From Trileptium ribeirensis (taxonomy: Eukaryota > Nematoda > Enoplea > Enoplida > Thoracostomopsidae): a stretch of DNA of 64,000 nt. This document shows positions 9,905 to 22,727 of this stretch, piece after piece. The notes under the pieces are model-generated. The model was not told the DNA's origin. It did not search any database and was given only the letters and a program-made list of their open reading frames with translations. The stretch spans positions 49,215 through 113,214 of the forward strand of contig JASANE010009845.1 of NCBI GenBank assembly GCA_030248225.1. Direction: 5' to 3'. Each line of letters starts with the position of its first letter. Within the stretch, counting starts at the first letter, position 1. A program made the translations under genes and the position numbers.

Positions 9905-12900
9905 GCGGAGTTACCCTTCTTAAGAGTCGTATTTCCTGCCTATGCCTAAGGAAAAATTGGCAGAGAATGTGAAATTGGCAAAAATTGGGATGAAGTTGGC
10001 TAAAAATAGGGGAAATTAAGAAAAATTCATCGTAAATTGACAAAAATTGGTGTAAATTTTAGAAAATTGGAAAAAATTTTGAGTTACTACAAATTTCAAA
10101 AAAGCACCCCCTGCCGCAAACACCTCTTTTTCTCGAGATCATATACACACTAAGATCCGATAATACTTATACACCTTTATGTATTATAATTCAACGGCAT
10201 GTCTTAGTTAGCTGACATTTAGTAGTGCATTATGCGCTATGCATGCGTAAACAAGTTGCACTGCCTATCATCTCCTTTTGACACTATGTACAAAACATTG
10301 TTAGGGAACAAAACAGTATTTGCATGAGCCAATTCCAAATTTAAAATATTCTGTTCGTGAACGCAGAGCGACTGATTACAAAATGGGTAACTGCTGTTAG
10401 ATAACACAATGACTGTTATTTGCTGTTTGGCCATAAGTTCGTTTAGTAACGCAACACATGGTAACTCGTATTCCGAATTTTTTCGTCACGATACCACATT
10501 TCGTTTTTATTAGTGATACGTAGTTCGCAAACATGACATGTGGTGTGTAGCTTTTAAGTCACTAAACCGAAGTATCACCGTTCGATAACAAAACAAATTA
10601 AAATTTTCATGATCAAATGTGAAATGGTCACAAATCAGTTACTTATTGGTTTAGAACTAGTCGTTAATAGGCCAATATTTTGTTTCTTAACGTTTTGGAT
10701 GCGTTTCCCAAAACGTCAGTTTTAGGTTCATTTCTGTTTTAACGGATGGCTGGTACACCGAACAAGCTATCACCGATCGTTAATGACAGAAGGGTATGGT
10801 AGGGATTACGTTTACTCATGCATTATGTACAATACGTATATATATCATATATATATTTCATACATTTCATGGCTCATAAAAGTCGAGAAAATATTTGAAG
10901 GTTAAAATAACAGCAAAATTTGTTGATATCGTGACTGCATTTGATTCAAACTAATTTTACTACATTTCACAACGTCGCGCTTCAATGCTAATAAAATTAT
11001 TAGTATATAGCACCATAATTGTAGTTCAAACCTATTTCATGTTTGTGAATATGAATAACGTTTGGTGGTTTAATTTTTGGGACCATAAAAATCGCTAAAT
11101 AAATTCCACTATTTCCGCAAGTAGAATCAGCCGTTTTATTCGGTTTATGCAACGGATCAGGGACAAAATTGCCGACTATTTTTGCGACCAAAATGAGTAT
11201 CTGAACGGATTACGTCTACCGTTTTATCGGCGTTCAGCAAATTCGTTTCTCCTAAGCCAAACGATGGGTCTTTACCCTGTAGCCCTCTGAAGGTCGAAAT
11301 TTTCAATTTTTATGATACAACGACAGTTTTCGTACCAATTCATTTTGGTATCAGCTCAGCCAGCAGGTTTAAAACCCAAAAATTTTGCAAAAAAGTCTCT
11401 ATATAATGTATAGTTTGACATTGTTCGAACCGTAGCGACAAGCTGTGTCGAATCGGTATGCGGAAAAACACCTTAGGCTTTGAATTTTACGCAAATGGAG
11501 ACCTATTTAACCCGTGAATCTATTCAATTAATTTCACAACCGTGAAAAGCCTATAGCGCCTACGGGGTCCCCAAGTTGGGCCGGGTGGCCTGTCAGAGCG
11601 GAGGGTAGCCGGGCGCTCTGGGGAGAGCGTACGGCTACCCGCCTTATGAGCATGTATAATCTTATACCACGGTAACCATATTGATTACGTCCGTTTGTCT
11701 TACGGCCCATAGTTAGACTAACGGCTTTCGCTGATATTATCAGCAAAAAATGTTAGACAGAAACCGGCTGTTGGTGGACCTACAATTTTCACGGCCGTTT
11801 ATCATAACACCGAATATTAGGATCCTAACATCCATGTGTGGCTTTCCATCGGAAGAACCAAACAGGATATATTTATGAAGAGTCCAACGTAAACATCTAT
11901 CTGTATCTCACTAAGAATGACTCGGTTCTCAAAGAGCAGAACCAGAGGTTGAAAATCCGGTTCTTCCTCACCTCTACGAGATATATATTGCAAAAATTGA
12001 TATCGTTATGTTAGCGCAAACTGCGCTGACGGATTTGATACTGCTTTAACTAGTGGACAAGTCAAACACTACTCAAGCATCAAATAGATGACTGATCACA
12101 TGAGATTAGTTAGCCAATAAAATCTCGTAGTAAAAATATCTCCCGGTGTACCGAATGTATAATTGGCCTCCCTCCACCGATGCATATATAAAATTAAATG
12201 TCAAATTCGCTACTGCAAAAGCTATGCAATGTTGTAATTCGCATAATGTGAAAATATCAATAAAAACACAGATTTACGCCTGAACGAATATTTTATTTCG
12301 TTTTGCAAAATATAAACTTGTTTCTAGACAGAGTAATATGTAGTGCTTTGATTATAAACTGCTATGCAATAACGCATGCATTAGTTTTAAAATTATATCG
12401 AAATATATAGTATTAAGCGCTCGCATAAACCAATTGTATTTCAATGTTTGCAAAGTTAATTGGCCTATGGTTTCTGAGCATTAGTATTAAGTTTTTGCTT
12501 TTTTATTGACCAGGTTTCACACCTGAATTAACTGTGTTTTGCGCCTTTTTGCGATTTCTCGAATTTTGAAGTGTTTTCCCATTAACCATACATTTCAGAG
12601 TGCAATATATTAACCAATATATAAGTATGTCGTCGAAGCAAGTGAAAACATGTTATCTGGGGTAAAGTGTGAAAGTTGCGTGTGTGTGAACCGGGGAAGC
12701 CATGTGTGTGGCGCAATACCGGTAGCGATTAAGCATGAGGTGATCCTACCGAAGGGGGAATGATGACCCTAGATATTTCGCCACCCTCCCCAGGTGCCCA
12801 TGTTTCTGCCACCCCCCCCCCATTTTTCGGCTGTTCAGCACATGTGTACTTTTCAGCGCGACTACAGCTTGAGCGAATTTCTCTCCCAGGAATAAAATAT

Positions 12901-14270
12901 ATATATCATTTTTTCCTAAGAGATAAAAACCCTAAATTTTTACTTTCTACAAATGACTGCATTTACCATTTAGTCGCGTTCCATTCATTAATTGCATTGT
13001 TATGAAATAAAACCGTAAATCTGTGATAAATAACGTTTTTCAATTCCCCAGTTCAGTTTGGGGTCCCAAGTTGCACCGGGAGGAACCTTCTCAATTCAAT
13101 TCGCAATTATGCGCATTTCACTTCTGCCCTTACAAGTTACACTGACCAAGTTCTAGTGCTAATTCATGTGCGTCGTGACGCCGTCAGATGTTACCCCTGA
13201 GGGTAACACCATACTAGCTAGCGAGACTTTTCGACGCTATCAAGCACATCATGTTTTCTTGGCAGGATTGGGCACCGGAAAAAACCAACGAAAAAAGGGT
13301 TTTTTCCGTTTTTTCCAACCCCCCCCCCCGCAAAAAAATTCATTTCAGGATGTTGGAGCCGAAAATAGATGGAAAACCGTTATCCAACAAAATATTACGG
13401 CCGTGAGCACTATTTACACTCGTTTAACTCGCAACATTTCATGCGTATGATTTATATGGTAGTAATAGTATAACGCTATCTTCCAAGCATCGACTAAATT
13501 TATAATCTTAGCATAAGCATAGCTTGCTTCCTCTGCCGCTTCAGAAACTTTTGCCCGATGGTATATTGAAAATAACTCGGTGCGGTATTGAATAGAGCCA
13601 TGGGGTTTCTATTGAGCCTATAAAAGCAGTAAACTAGGCAGACACAGGCCACGCACACATGCTGACAGGAGGATATGGGACGGGGTTGGTTACCCATAAC
13701 GTCAGCTCCCCCCCCCAAAAAAAAATCAAAAACCAAGGGATTACAGCCCTTGATGGTTGGCCGCTATCCCCGCCGGTCCAAAACCTGCTGGGATAGAAAC
13801 CCGTCGGCATGTATGCCATATTTACCACGACGAGTCGTAAAATCAATTGCTCGACATTTGGATCGTAGACTTAAATTACATAGTCTATAGTATTAATGCG
13901 CTTCCAGCATTACTTGAACGGCGCGCAGTTTGACAGCAGTTTAATTAACAGTAAATCTACAAAATACTAAAAATTTTAATCAATCACATTCGACAATTTT
14001 AATCGTTTTTAAACTTCCGTTTTTCCGTGCTATTTTCTATTTATATACATTTTTCAACAAATAAAGCCTTTATTTCAATAGCCGATGCTTATCTACTGAC
14101 ATAAGACCTCAATAACCAAAAACAAACTTTATATTTGTCCCATTACGGTGCATTTAACAAAGGAATTCCACCTTAGGTTATGTCTCCACCGGCGCGACCT
14201 TTGTATCAATATTAAATAGATGAAGACGTGAGAGATACTTTGCGGTATATATAATATACCAGCAGCGTTT
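9905..14270. other. Intergenic DNA without recognised genes; homopolymer-rich patches
   Basis: No exon could be supported on either strand. A strong imperfect hairpin sits at 11,604-11,641 (GGGTAGCCG against CGGCTACCC, GCGCTCT against AGAGCGT). Between about 12,780 and 13,720 there are repeated C-runs of 7-10 followed by A-runs, for example near 12,811, 13,318 and 13,710. The open frames here have no recognisable motif. Confidence 0.6.
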
Positions 14271-14334
14271 TATCATATTATCGCAGAAATACCAAGCTGG
14301 AAAATATGAGTTTGCAGTTGCCTATGAAGTTGTT

Positions 14335-14960
14335 TCACAATTATGCGGCGTTTACGTTATAAGTTGCCCGCCATGTGGAAGTTTTGTCCACGTACAGCCT
14401 GCCTAACACCGTTAACGATATAGTGTACAGAACTGTATTCTAAGCATTTCTATATAGTGTTTCGGACACCATCAGCATTTATACATGGTGTCATAGACAC
14501 CATTGACTTCTCGCTAACTTCGATGAAAGTCTTTTGAGAAGATGTCTTGACGTTTTTTCCGATGTATCACGTTTGTACGGTTTAACTTCTGTCCGCGCAA
14601 TTCCTATGCAACGATTTCGACGGAATGGTTTATGCGTTACAATCAATTAGCGCAAATCATTTGAAATTTCAGTTAGCTAGTTTTCCCGCCTTTTTTAAAA
14701 TAAATATTCAAACATAGGGTGTCGAAGACACCATAGTGTAATATACATGGTGTCAGCGACACCATAACTTGTGCTGCACTGTATGCCCGTCCGAGTACCA
14801 TGCACCATAGTGTGGTCATGACCATACGTGGACAAATCTTCCACATGGCGGGCGTTTTATAACGTAAACGCCGCATTAATTCGAACCTAATAATTCTACG
14901 TACTCCCCCTATCGATGTAGCCACCACGTGATTTTCACATAATCCTACCCTCGAAAGATT
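14335..14960. mobile_element. Foldback-like element with inverted arms made of small palindromes
   Basis: The left arm (about 14,341-14,396: ATGCGGCGTTTACGTTATAA, CCGCCATGTGGAAG, TTGTCCACGTA) reappears in reverse complement as the right arm at about 14,827-14,877. Between them, GGTGTCnnnGACACC palindromes occur at 14,487-14,501, 14,718-14,732 and 14,749-14,763. GTGGA..TCCAC hairpins lie in each arm. A diverged copy is at 9.0-9.4 kb. No transposase is present, so it is probably non-autonomous. Exact ends and target duplication were not found. Confidence 0.7.
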
Positions 14961-15120
14961 CAAGCGCCGTTGCAAATCCTATGACATTGCAGTTTTAGCC
15001 CTTTTTCAGTAATTAAGACATTAATAATCAACAACGGTATTCAATTTCGCATAAAACTGTGTTTGCTGCTATTTTTCGTCGAACAGTAAAGCTTTGACTT
15101 TTGTTCAGTTTTTTCTGAAA

Positions 15121-15400
15121 AAGCAAGAAGGTATCCTTGTGTTAATTCGCGCCAAATTAGTAGCTAGTAGTATACACCATAAACAGGAAATGTGGAAGCT
15201 AAAGGTTTGTCCCACACTATCGGAAGTTGGTTGTTGGTATGCGCCTGACCCTGACTGTTTGAAAGATAGGGTTACGACACCAGGGGACAAAAGTTCCAGG
15301 CAGCGCGATTATAACGTGAACACAGTATTATATTTTGTGAAACATAAATTAGTATTAGCGCAAACGTCACAGACGGCATGCAAATCAATGTTAGACCGCT
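15121..15400. repeat. Interspersed repeat, copy A
   Basis: Shares ordered blocks with about 17,550-17,780: GTTAATTCGCG, TAGTAGCTA, ACTGT.., GATAGGGT, and a closing ACGTG.ACACAG. The pair is diverged and non-coding. The 107-residue open frame over it has no family resemblance. Confidence 0.45.
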
Positions 15401-16380
15401 CGTTTTTCAACAAATGACGCGTTTATTAAGATTAGAAAGTTAAATATACAATCAATAATAAATCCAAATACAGTGCTACCTAAAATATAAGTTGGCTTCA
15501 GCATGTACAGCGTTTAAAACAGCAATCGGTGCTAATACGAGTCATGTACATCAGTAATATTTATCAAGCCAGCGGCAATAATTTAACACCGATTTGGTGC
15601 TGTGAAGCGCAACAAAACTAAAAGTTTTGCGGACCGATCATAACTGTTGTTTTTATTACCATAAAAGTTTTTTTAAAACAATTCGTCTAACATGCAAATG
15701 ACTGGACGTTACACTCAGCCAATATTAATGACAATTTTGCCAGCCAACAACGTTAGAAAGGAATCACATAAACAGTGGTAAATGTAATGGTATTATCTAG
15801 AACGTTCTCGAATAGACTATTAAACAAAAAAGTAATATAATGTACAATCAATGCATAGCGTGCTAAACACAGACATATATGAAGCAAAGCAAACGTATAA
15901 CCAATGTTGATATATACTTACAATTATATAATATATAAACTAAGCTGCACAATACAGATACCGTCGAAGCAAAGGCAGAGTCTTTGCAAAAAAATACGAC
16001 TCGGCTTTCAAGGGTCAGTCTAATAACTGAGAGTTAAAAGCAAAAAATTTTAAATAGCATCGTCTGCGCAAAATTCAAAATAGGTGCGGTAACAATTATT
16101 TTAATGTCTATTTGTACGATCCTCAGCCGAGAACAGAATTCGGTTCTTTTCCATTATCCCCCAGCCCGAAATTGTTCAATTTTGGTATCAATCGATTCAG
16201 CTCGATGAGGGGGTTCAGATAATGTTCATTTTGCCCACATCTCTAAATTTTTTCCGATTTTTAAGACCTTAATGGCATGGCCTGTATTTTATACTCGCCC
16301 CTCACGGTTACTAGTTCCCTTATTACTTTCTAACGGTAGCATAGATTTCAATAATCTACACACGAGTGTACTTCTCTCAT

Positions 16381-16650
16381 CAAGCCGAGTCAAATGACCC
16401 AATATGACTATATTCCTAAGAAAAAATTTTTGGGTTCGCAAGGAGAGACCATTGGGACCTCAAAAATCGAAAAACACTTTTTTCAGGAATGTGGGTAAAA
16501 TGAGTATTTTCTGAACTGCTTCATCAAGCTGAATCGACTGATACCAAAATCGGAACTGCATCTTCAAAAATTACCAAATTCGCACTGAGGGTGATAATGG
16601 AAATGAACTTATAACTCCCAGGCCGTTAGCGAACATTCACAAACTGTTTG
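16381..16650. repeat. Diverged interspersed repeat, copy 2
   Basis: Counterpart of the copy at 9,431-9,720. It has the same block order in places, including AAAATGAGTATTTTCTGAAC and CATCTTCAAAAATTACCAAA. No gene is seen. Confidence 0.45.
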
Positions 16651-17540
16651 TGTAAAATTCCATTAAATTTTTGTGCGTACAGTAGACAAAACAGTTGACA
16701 GTATCTAACAACACATGAACTTGCTTGTTATTGTTTTTGGACTGCAAACATATAATCTACCATTATTGACATCAGTTTACTGTAATATCAATAAAATTTA
16801 TTTTTCGTAAATAAAGAAAAATGGCTATTCCACGTTGAAATTACAATTTCGTGTTTAAAAAGTTGTGAGATAGGTATATTTCAAAATAGAAACATTGTGA
16901 AATTTTCAAAATACAAGAGAGCATTTTCTCAACTTTTGCAAAGAAAAATTAAAGATATACTCTCAATTAGGGACCACAGTAGTGCCAGAGAAACAGGGGA
17001 AGCGTTCGGTAAAACATTGGTTGACAAGTCACACTCAGCGTATATGAGCAATAATTCCAATTATTATGATAGTCGGTTATCGAGTTAATATTAGTTCGGT
17101 CCCGGTCGGGTAACAGGGTTGTCGTGCTGGTGCTGGTTGATAATTTCGCCCCTACCCTGCATACCTTTTCAAATACCAGCACAACTATATCACCTTTTAC
17201 CATGGTGCAACCAATATATTGAAAAATAATTCAGCTCCATCGCAAGAGCAGTGAAGCTATACGGATTCACTTTACAATCGCACAACGCTTGGAACCTATT
17301 TAGTTCATAGTGTCAGGCACGCCCTCAACAACAGGGTGTCTCAGAATCAGCTATTTTTTGTAAAATTTCAAAGTGTACATTGTTACGGGTGTTACGATTT
17401 TCCGATAGTCTCAAGGGCATCATATTGTCATATTTGTAGTTGTAGTGACTGTATCGGGCATACCGTCTTGTCAACGTGCATATAATTTGCTAGATATTTA
17501 CAGAAATTTTCGAAAAACTTCACAATTTAATAATACACCG

Positions 17541-17790
17541 CATTAACTTAATCAGTGTGTGTTGCTGTTAATTCGCGAAAAAAGGTAGCTCAGGTTGTGT
17601 GTGACACAGTAAACAAAAAATGTAGTAGCTAAGGGTGTGCCGTATACTGTCAGAATTTGATTAACCGTACGAGTGTGATTCTGACTGTCTATGCGATAGG
17701 GTCGCGACTGCATAGGGGAAAAAATTTCAAACAGTAGAGACGTTGTAACGTGTACACAGCATTTATAATACATACGTTTTCGCGTATCGA
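17541..17790. repeat. Interspersed repeat, copy B
   Basis: Diverged partner of the repeat at 15,121-15,400, in the same orientation. It is non-coding. The flanks from about 17.8 to 18.9 kb show no recognisable gene. Confidence 0.4.
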
Positions 17791-18925
17791 CCTTCAAGCA
17801 CATTTGAGGTGTATGCATCAGTAAATCGACCATACTTTTTAGAGCTCAGAAACCGAAACCCACTCAAAAACGTGAAATATTTGTACCCTTTGTAAGTACT
17901 GCCCACCTGATTTTCACTAGTAGAAATTATATACCAATAGCTCAATGTATTTTCCCTCGATATAACTATAATTCACAATCAATCCAAAGACATCACTTAA
18001 GACACTGACTTAGCAACTTTTAAGATGTATTTTGTCGAATTTGTGCAGATTTGGCTATTTTAGAAACACGTCCCACTTTAACCTACGTAATGCCCTGAAC
18101 AACACTACAATTTTACAATATGCAAATCGATGTAAGCTGTATAGCAGATCAATAACTCCAATGATACAAGTAAAACCAATTGAAACACACACGGAACACA
18201 AACCACACATTATAATGAATGAAAACAATAAACCATATTTTAAAAATACGGGTTCCAATTCTAGTATATTTTGCGCTAGTTATTACTTATAGTACATATA
18301 TTACACAACCATTCTCGTTGATCGCAGCTGGGTCCACCAAAGCTTACATTGGGATTGTGCAGAATTAGGTACTGCACGTAGATAGATATGATTTATATGT
18401 GACGACATTTTGGGTCCATCACGGGACCCAAATCGGATCTTTGACAACACTCGACCCAATTCAATTCAACTGCGGTCTCTGGTATCTACAGTCACGGACA
18501 GAAACAAGTGCACCAAACGCGAATGTTAACGGAAACAACGTTATCGTGCTTATAACGGATTTTTACGTTGGTTTATTGTATATACACCTAATTATTACCC
18601 ATGATTACAAATGTACACTTGAATGTGCAATACTATGGCTAATAATTGTGTCTCGCAGCATGTAAACCTATATTATCATTATTAGACACACTTGCAGCAG
18701 ATATAACCATTTTTGGCGCTACATGTTATGAAATGTTATACTTTGATAAATCTCATTGAGCTTGATCCTTTGAGTTATTTCACAGACATTTGTGTAGCAG
18801 ATGTAGCTGTTCAGCGGCACCAGCCGATGCATGCGTGTGTCGTAAACTACAGTCAAGCTCAGAAAATCAAACGAATCATTCGTGAACAATTCAAAAAAAT
18901 GCGTCTATTTTTGAGCATGACTGTA

Positions 18926-18985
18926 CAGTACGCGCCAGAAATGATTACTTCTCGCGAGCGACCGATCAAGCAGTGCTATAACATG
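18926..18985. repeat. One-ended copy of a small CAGTAC-ended MITE
   Basis: CAGTACGCGCCAGAAATGA matches the left terminus of the copy at 22,622. No matching right terminus is found, so only one end is preserved. Confidence 0.5.
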
Positions 18986-19033
18986 CAGACGCGTACTCCA
19001 TTTTGTTAGACCCAACCTGATTGTGTCAGGTCA

Positions 19034-19095
19034 TCACAAATTACTCTTTTCAAAATAATATGTTTTCACAATTACTCTTTTCAAAATAATATGTT
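19034..19095. repeat. Tandem duplication of about 31 bp
   Basis: The unit CACAATTACTCTTTTCAAAA plus 11 more bases occurs twice head to tail with almost no change. Origin unknown. Confidence 0.75.
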
Positions 19096-19325
19096 TAACT
19101 ATGTACAGGTACTGCATATTAATGACAATCATGAGCAATGTTATAACAGTAATATTGTACTAAACAACCGACAAGCACCGGATGACAATAGAAAGAATGA
19201 CGTGTCCAAAACTAAAAAACACTCAACTCTTGAATAAAATAATTTTTGCAATAAACTGGATTACAACAATTCATAAACATTATAGTTATTAATAGCTGCA
19301 TAGTTACCAAGGCGTCTTTACGTTT

Positions 19326-19844
19326 TTGACGGTGAGACATCATGATTTCATTAACATCACAAAAATAGCATTCTTGTCATTATACTACTCTTTGGTAAGG
19401 TCCCATCTTGAGTACGCTACACGTGCATGGAGTCCACATTTAGTGAGAGACATTCGACTTATTGAAGGATTGCAACGACGAGTTTCTAAGATGCTTTGGG
19501 GATTTGAAAACTGGAACTATGAGGAACGTCTGGCAGAACTCGATTTGCAGCGTCTGGAAACCCGCAGATACAGGGCTGACTTGATTATATTATACAAAAT
19601 GATTCATAATTATGTCGAGTTCCCTTTGGAAGATTTGTTTCATTTCGCTGGTGATACTGGTACTCGTGGTCACTCTCTTAAACTTCGCGTTGAAAGAACT
19701 TCGTCCTTAGACTCTCGCCGCTATGCTTTTGCTGTCCGCGTAGTTGGGCCTTGGAACTCACTGGATGAATTCGTTGTAACAGCGCCATCATTGGAGTCCT
19801 TCAAAGCTCGGCTACATGTCTCTGGGGCTCTGTCAACGCATTAA
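19326..19844 (+). pseudogene. C-terminal fragment of a CR1/L2-like non-LTR retrotransposon reverse transcriptase
   Basis: A 172-residue open frame has the conserved end of CR1-type RT proteins: LYYSLVRSHLEYATRAWSPH at the start, then LIEGLQRRVSKML, YEERLAELDLQRLETRRYRADL and a closing PWNSLD...SLESFKARL block. The catalytic palm and endonuclease are absent, so this is a 5'-truncated, dead copy. The reading frame has stayed open, which suggests moderate age. The same family type recurs at 58.7-59.9 kb. The function would have been target-primed reverse transcription. Confidence 0.85.
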
Positions 19845-20962
19845 AGTAGCCGTTGCTGTTTGTCTTGTATTTTTGTTGCAGTACAATTAAAGAAGTATCG
19901 AAACTGTCCGTGGCAATCCATGGACTCAAGGGGCGAATAGCAGTAATTATCAGCACTGGTGTGGCCCCAACCAGGTGCGTTAACCAGGTGCGTTTAAAAT
20001 AGTAATTTCGCACGCGTCTGATAATATTTTAATTCAATCAAACAACGACATAATAATATGTCCCACTGCCAGCCACAGTTTGCCTCGGTGTAGGATTAAA
20101 CCTATTTATACTGAAGAATAATACGTATATAATTATGGTAACAATATTTTTCGCAGCAGCACCACTTTCACTGCACTACAGCCTTGACTATAAATAACTT
20201 ACTATATTATATTATGCATGTATATTGAGATTATGGTGTAAATATCATAGCAGATGCGACTGCAGACGAAAATAAAACCAAATCGCTTCAATGAATTTGC
20301 AAATAAGCTCGTGAACAGCAGCTGCGAACCCAATTCCAAACATTTTTCTCAGAAGCTCGTGAACGATTTGTTTTTATCTCTGTCCGTTGAGTACAGCTGA
20401 TTTTCGATTAGGCACATCCACCGCTAGTGACTCAGAAATTCGATAAACGATCAAAAAATCCAGTCCACAGCCATCACGATTATTCTCGCGGTTTTAACAA
20501 TAATCATTCCAGCCATTTATCAAAGTTATCAGCTGCGTGATAATCCAAAAGTACCTGGCAACAAACTTTGGTATCGCTGAGCACTGTTGCTGCTAATCTC
20601 ACTTGGATTAATGAGTAGTTAATCTCGATCTAACGATGGCTGAATCTAGCGCAAAAACGATTTCGGTTGTTGACTGTCAGCATATTGATCGCCGATAAGC
20701 TTTTGTGTCATATCAGCCTAAATATTATAAAAAAGCAGCGTTTCTTATAACGAACTAAACACAATGGCCCATCGATGTGCGTGAACGGTTTGAAAAGTTC
20801 AGACTCAAGAAGTCTAACCATTGTAAACGTCACAGTTTTGAAAACTGCATATTTCATAACAATTGGGATAACCCAACCCTAATTGTTATGTCTCCAAAAT
20901 ACTGTTTGACAGTTTGGGAAATGCTTCAATGTTTGGCCGTTCCAGTTTAATACATTGAAATA
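19845..20962. other. Intergenic stretch; nothing recognised
   Basis: AT-rich DNA with two GCTCGTGAAC words near 20,308 and 20,355. No exon or element boundaries are seen. Confidence 0.5.
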
Positions 20963-21404
20963 GCACGTAATGCTTCAAATAGTTTTATTATGACTTGGTA
21001 ATGTAAAAATTACTGTTTTACAATTTTACATAAGAAGTTTCCGATAAGCTCGATAGAAAAGGTTCGAAACCTAAATAGGTCGAACTGAAAATCCATTTAT
21101 CTGGCGTAAAAATGTGCATCAAAAAGGCCATTTGTTACTGGAGCATTAAAAACTACCCAAACGCTAACTTTGGAGGAGTTATTGCACGTAATGCTTCAAA
21201 TAGTTTTATTATGACTTGGTAATGTAAAAATTACTGTTTTACAATTTTACATAAGAAGTTTCCGATAAGCTCGATAGAAAAGGTTCGAAACCTAAATAGG
21301 TCGAACTGAAAATCCATTTATCTGGCGTAAAAATGTGCATCAAAAAGGCCATTTGTTACTGGAGCATTAAAAACTACCCAAACGCTAACTTTGGAGGAGT
21401 TATT
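20963..21404. repeat. Perfect tandem duplication of 221 bp
   Basis: 20,963-21,183 and 21,184-21,404 read the same base for base on inspection, starting GCACGTAATGCTTC and ending GGAGGAGTTATT. The duplication must be very recent, or it is an assembly artefact. No coding sequence is evident in the unit. Confidence 0.95.
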
Positions 21405-21654
21405 GAACCTACCCCCAATAGATATTTTTGTTGCGCTACTGAAACTTCATAAACTAAAACACTATATTTTCAGACATCCCTGAAAGAAAAAGGTCACGTA
21501 GTGTTATCTGATGAATTTCTTCAGTTATGTGTAATGAGTAATACCAACTGATTCGATATTACCATCGAACTTGGCATCATAGCGCTGCTCAGTAACAATT
21601 GAAGAGAGCATAACAGCTATAGAAAAGTCTCTCCGTGAAATTGTAATATGTTAT

Positions 21655-22060
21655 ATGGGTGGTTCTGTAGAATGTGACAATGAAGGTAGAAGATCAATAC
21701 AAGGAGTTGTCGTGAACCACGAACACCTGACTTTTTTACGCTTTTATTGTACCATTTTCAGGCAGGTGCAATTGTTACAAAATGTGCAGAATATATTATA
21801 GACAATTTGAGTTGCCAAAAATTTTTGATTTGCAGCGGCAGTCAGGCGGCGTTAAAAGCTCTAGATTTAAAGTATATTACGGCGTAAAAGTATTTATCAA
21901 TGCAGACAGGACATTGAAAATTTTAGCAGGAACAGTAAATTGTAACTTATGTGGCTCCCGGGATGTTCTTGTTTTGAAGACAATGAATTAGCAAATGATT
22001 TAGCTCGGATAGGATCAAACTGCCATGTTTCTAGACCTGAAACATTCATGGTGATTACCT
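21655..22060 (+). pseudogene. RNase H domain relic of a jockey/I-type non-LTR retrotransposon
   Basis: Broken frames read as an RNase H domain in order: a start-like GGSVECDNEG, the block FLRFYCTIF, then CAEYIIDNLSCQKFLICSGS followed by QAALKAL (around 21,788-21,870). A final ELANDLARIGS block lies near 21,985-22,020. Known jockey/I-clade elements carry SDSQAAL and GNE.AD.LAR..S blocks at these places. Stops and frameshifts interrupt it, and the key Asp of SDSQ is Gly. It is a dead remnant with no adjoining RT visible. Confidence 0.65.
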
Positions 22061-22156
22061 ATGGCATTGTTAAATCAAGAAATTATGTCCTGGATGCGTC
22101 GCAAACTCTACTGTCGATAACTTAGCTTCGATAATACAGCAACTACTGCTCTAGAA

Positions 22157-22585
22157 ATGTCGAATAAATTGTACTACAATAAATTCTATACATTTCTGTT
22201 TAAATACACTTGACCTGATTTTACCTAAATATATTTCGATAAACTCTGTTGTCGAGTTATTTCGATAAACTGCTATTGATGGAACAGCTTCGACGATGCA
22301 TCAACACTGCTGTAAGATGAGCGTAGCGAAATGGTAAAAATTTATGCTAGAATCAATTCTTTTGGTAAATCAATTCTAGACAGAAGCAGTTCTACAAGAA
22401 ACATAACCACTTTACATATAATTTAATAGAATTGGTTGTGCTTTTGACAAACTATTTCCTCTAACGTTTATTATGATCATTGCACTGTTTAAAAGGTCGA
22501 ATAAATTCTACTACAATAAATTTTAGAAATTTCGATTTAAATTAACTTGACCTGATTTTACACAGATTTATTTCGATAGATTCCA
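22157..22585. repeat. Pair of about 90-bp direct repeats
   Basis: 22,157-22,248 and 22,496-22,585 share GTCGAATAAATT.TACTACAA, ACTTGACCTGATTTTAC and TTTCGATA in the same order. The 250-bp interval between them shows no gene. It may be the ends of a small element or chance survivors of a larger repeat. Confidence 0.6.
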
Positions 22586-22621
22586 TTCTAACAAGATTAG
22601 CAGCACAATAAAATGTAAATA

Positions 22622-22727
22622 CAGTACGCACCAGAAATGACTGTCGCCTTTCGAGCGAGGAAGCAGCGAGCTAACAGTGTTATGTGTCGAGCAGCGAACG
22701 AGCAGCAGTCATTTCTGACGAGTACCG
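22622..22727. mobile_element. Small inverted-repeat element (MITE), CAGTAC-ended, about 106 bp
   Basis: The left end CAGTACGCACCAGAAATGAC and the right end, reverse complement CGGTACTCGTCAGAAATGAC, are near-identical inverted repeats. Between them are GAGCGAGGAAGCAGCGAG-type GC-rich words. Other copies lie at 41,915-42,025 (both ends) and 18,926 (one end). CAGT termini next to TA are typical of Tc1/mariner-derived MITEs, so mobilisation by such a transposase is an inference. Confidence 0.7.

Noticed and set aside
15094..15417. 107-codon plus-strand frame
   Set aside because: It lies over an interspersed repeat whose other copy (17.5 kb) does not keep the frame.
21060..21075. GGTTCGAAACC as tRNA box B (also at 21,281)
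   Set aside because: No box A at proper distance and no cloverleaf; it is a simple palindrome within the 221-bp duplication.
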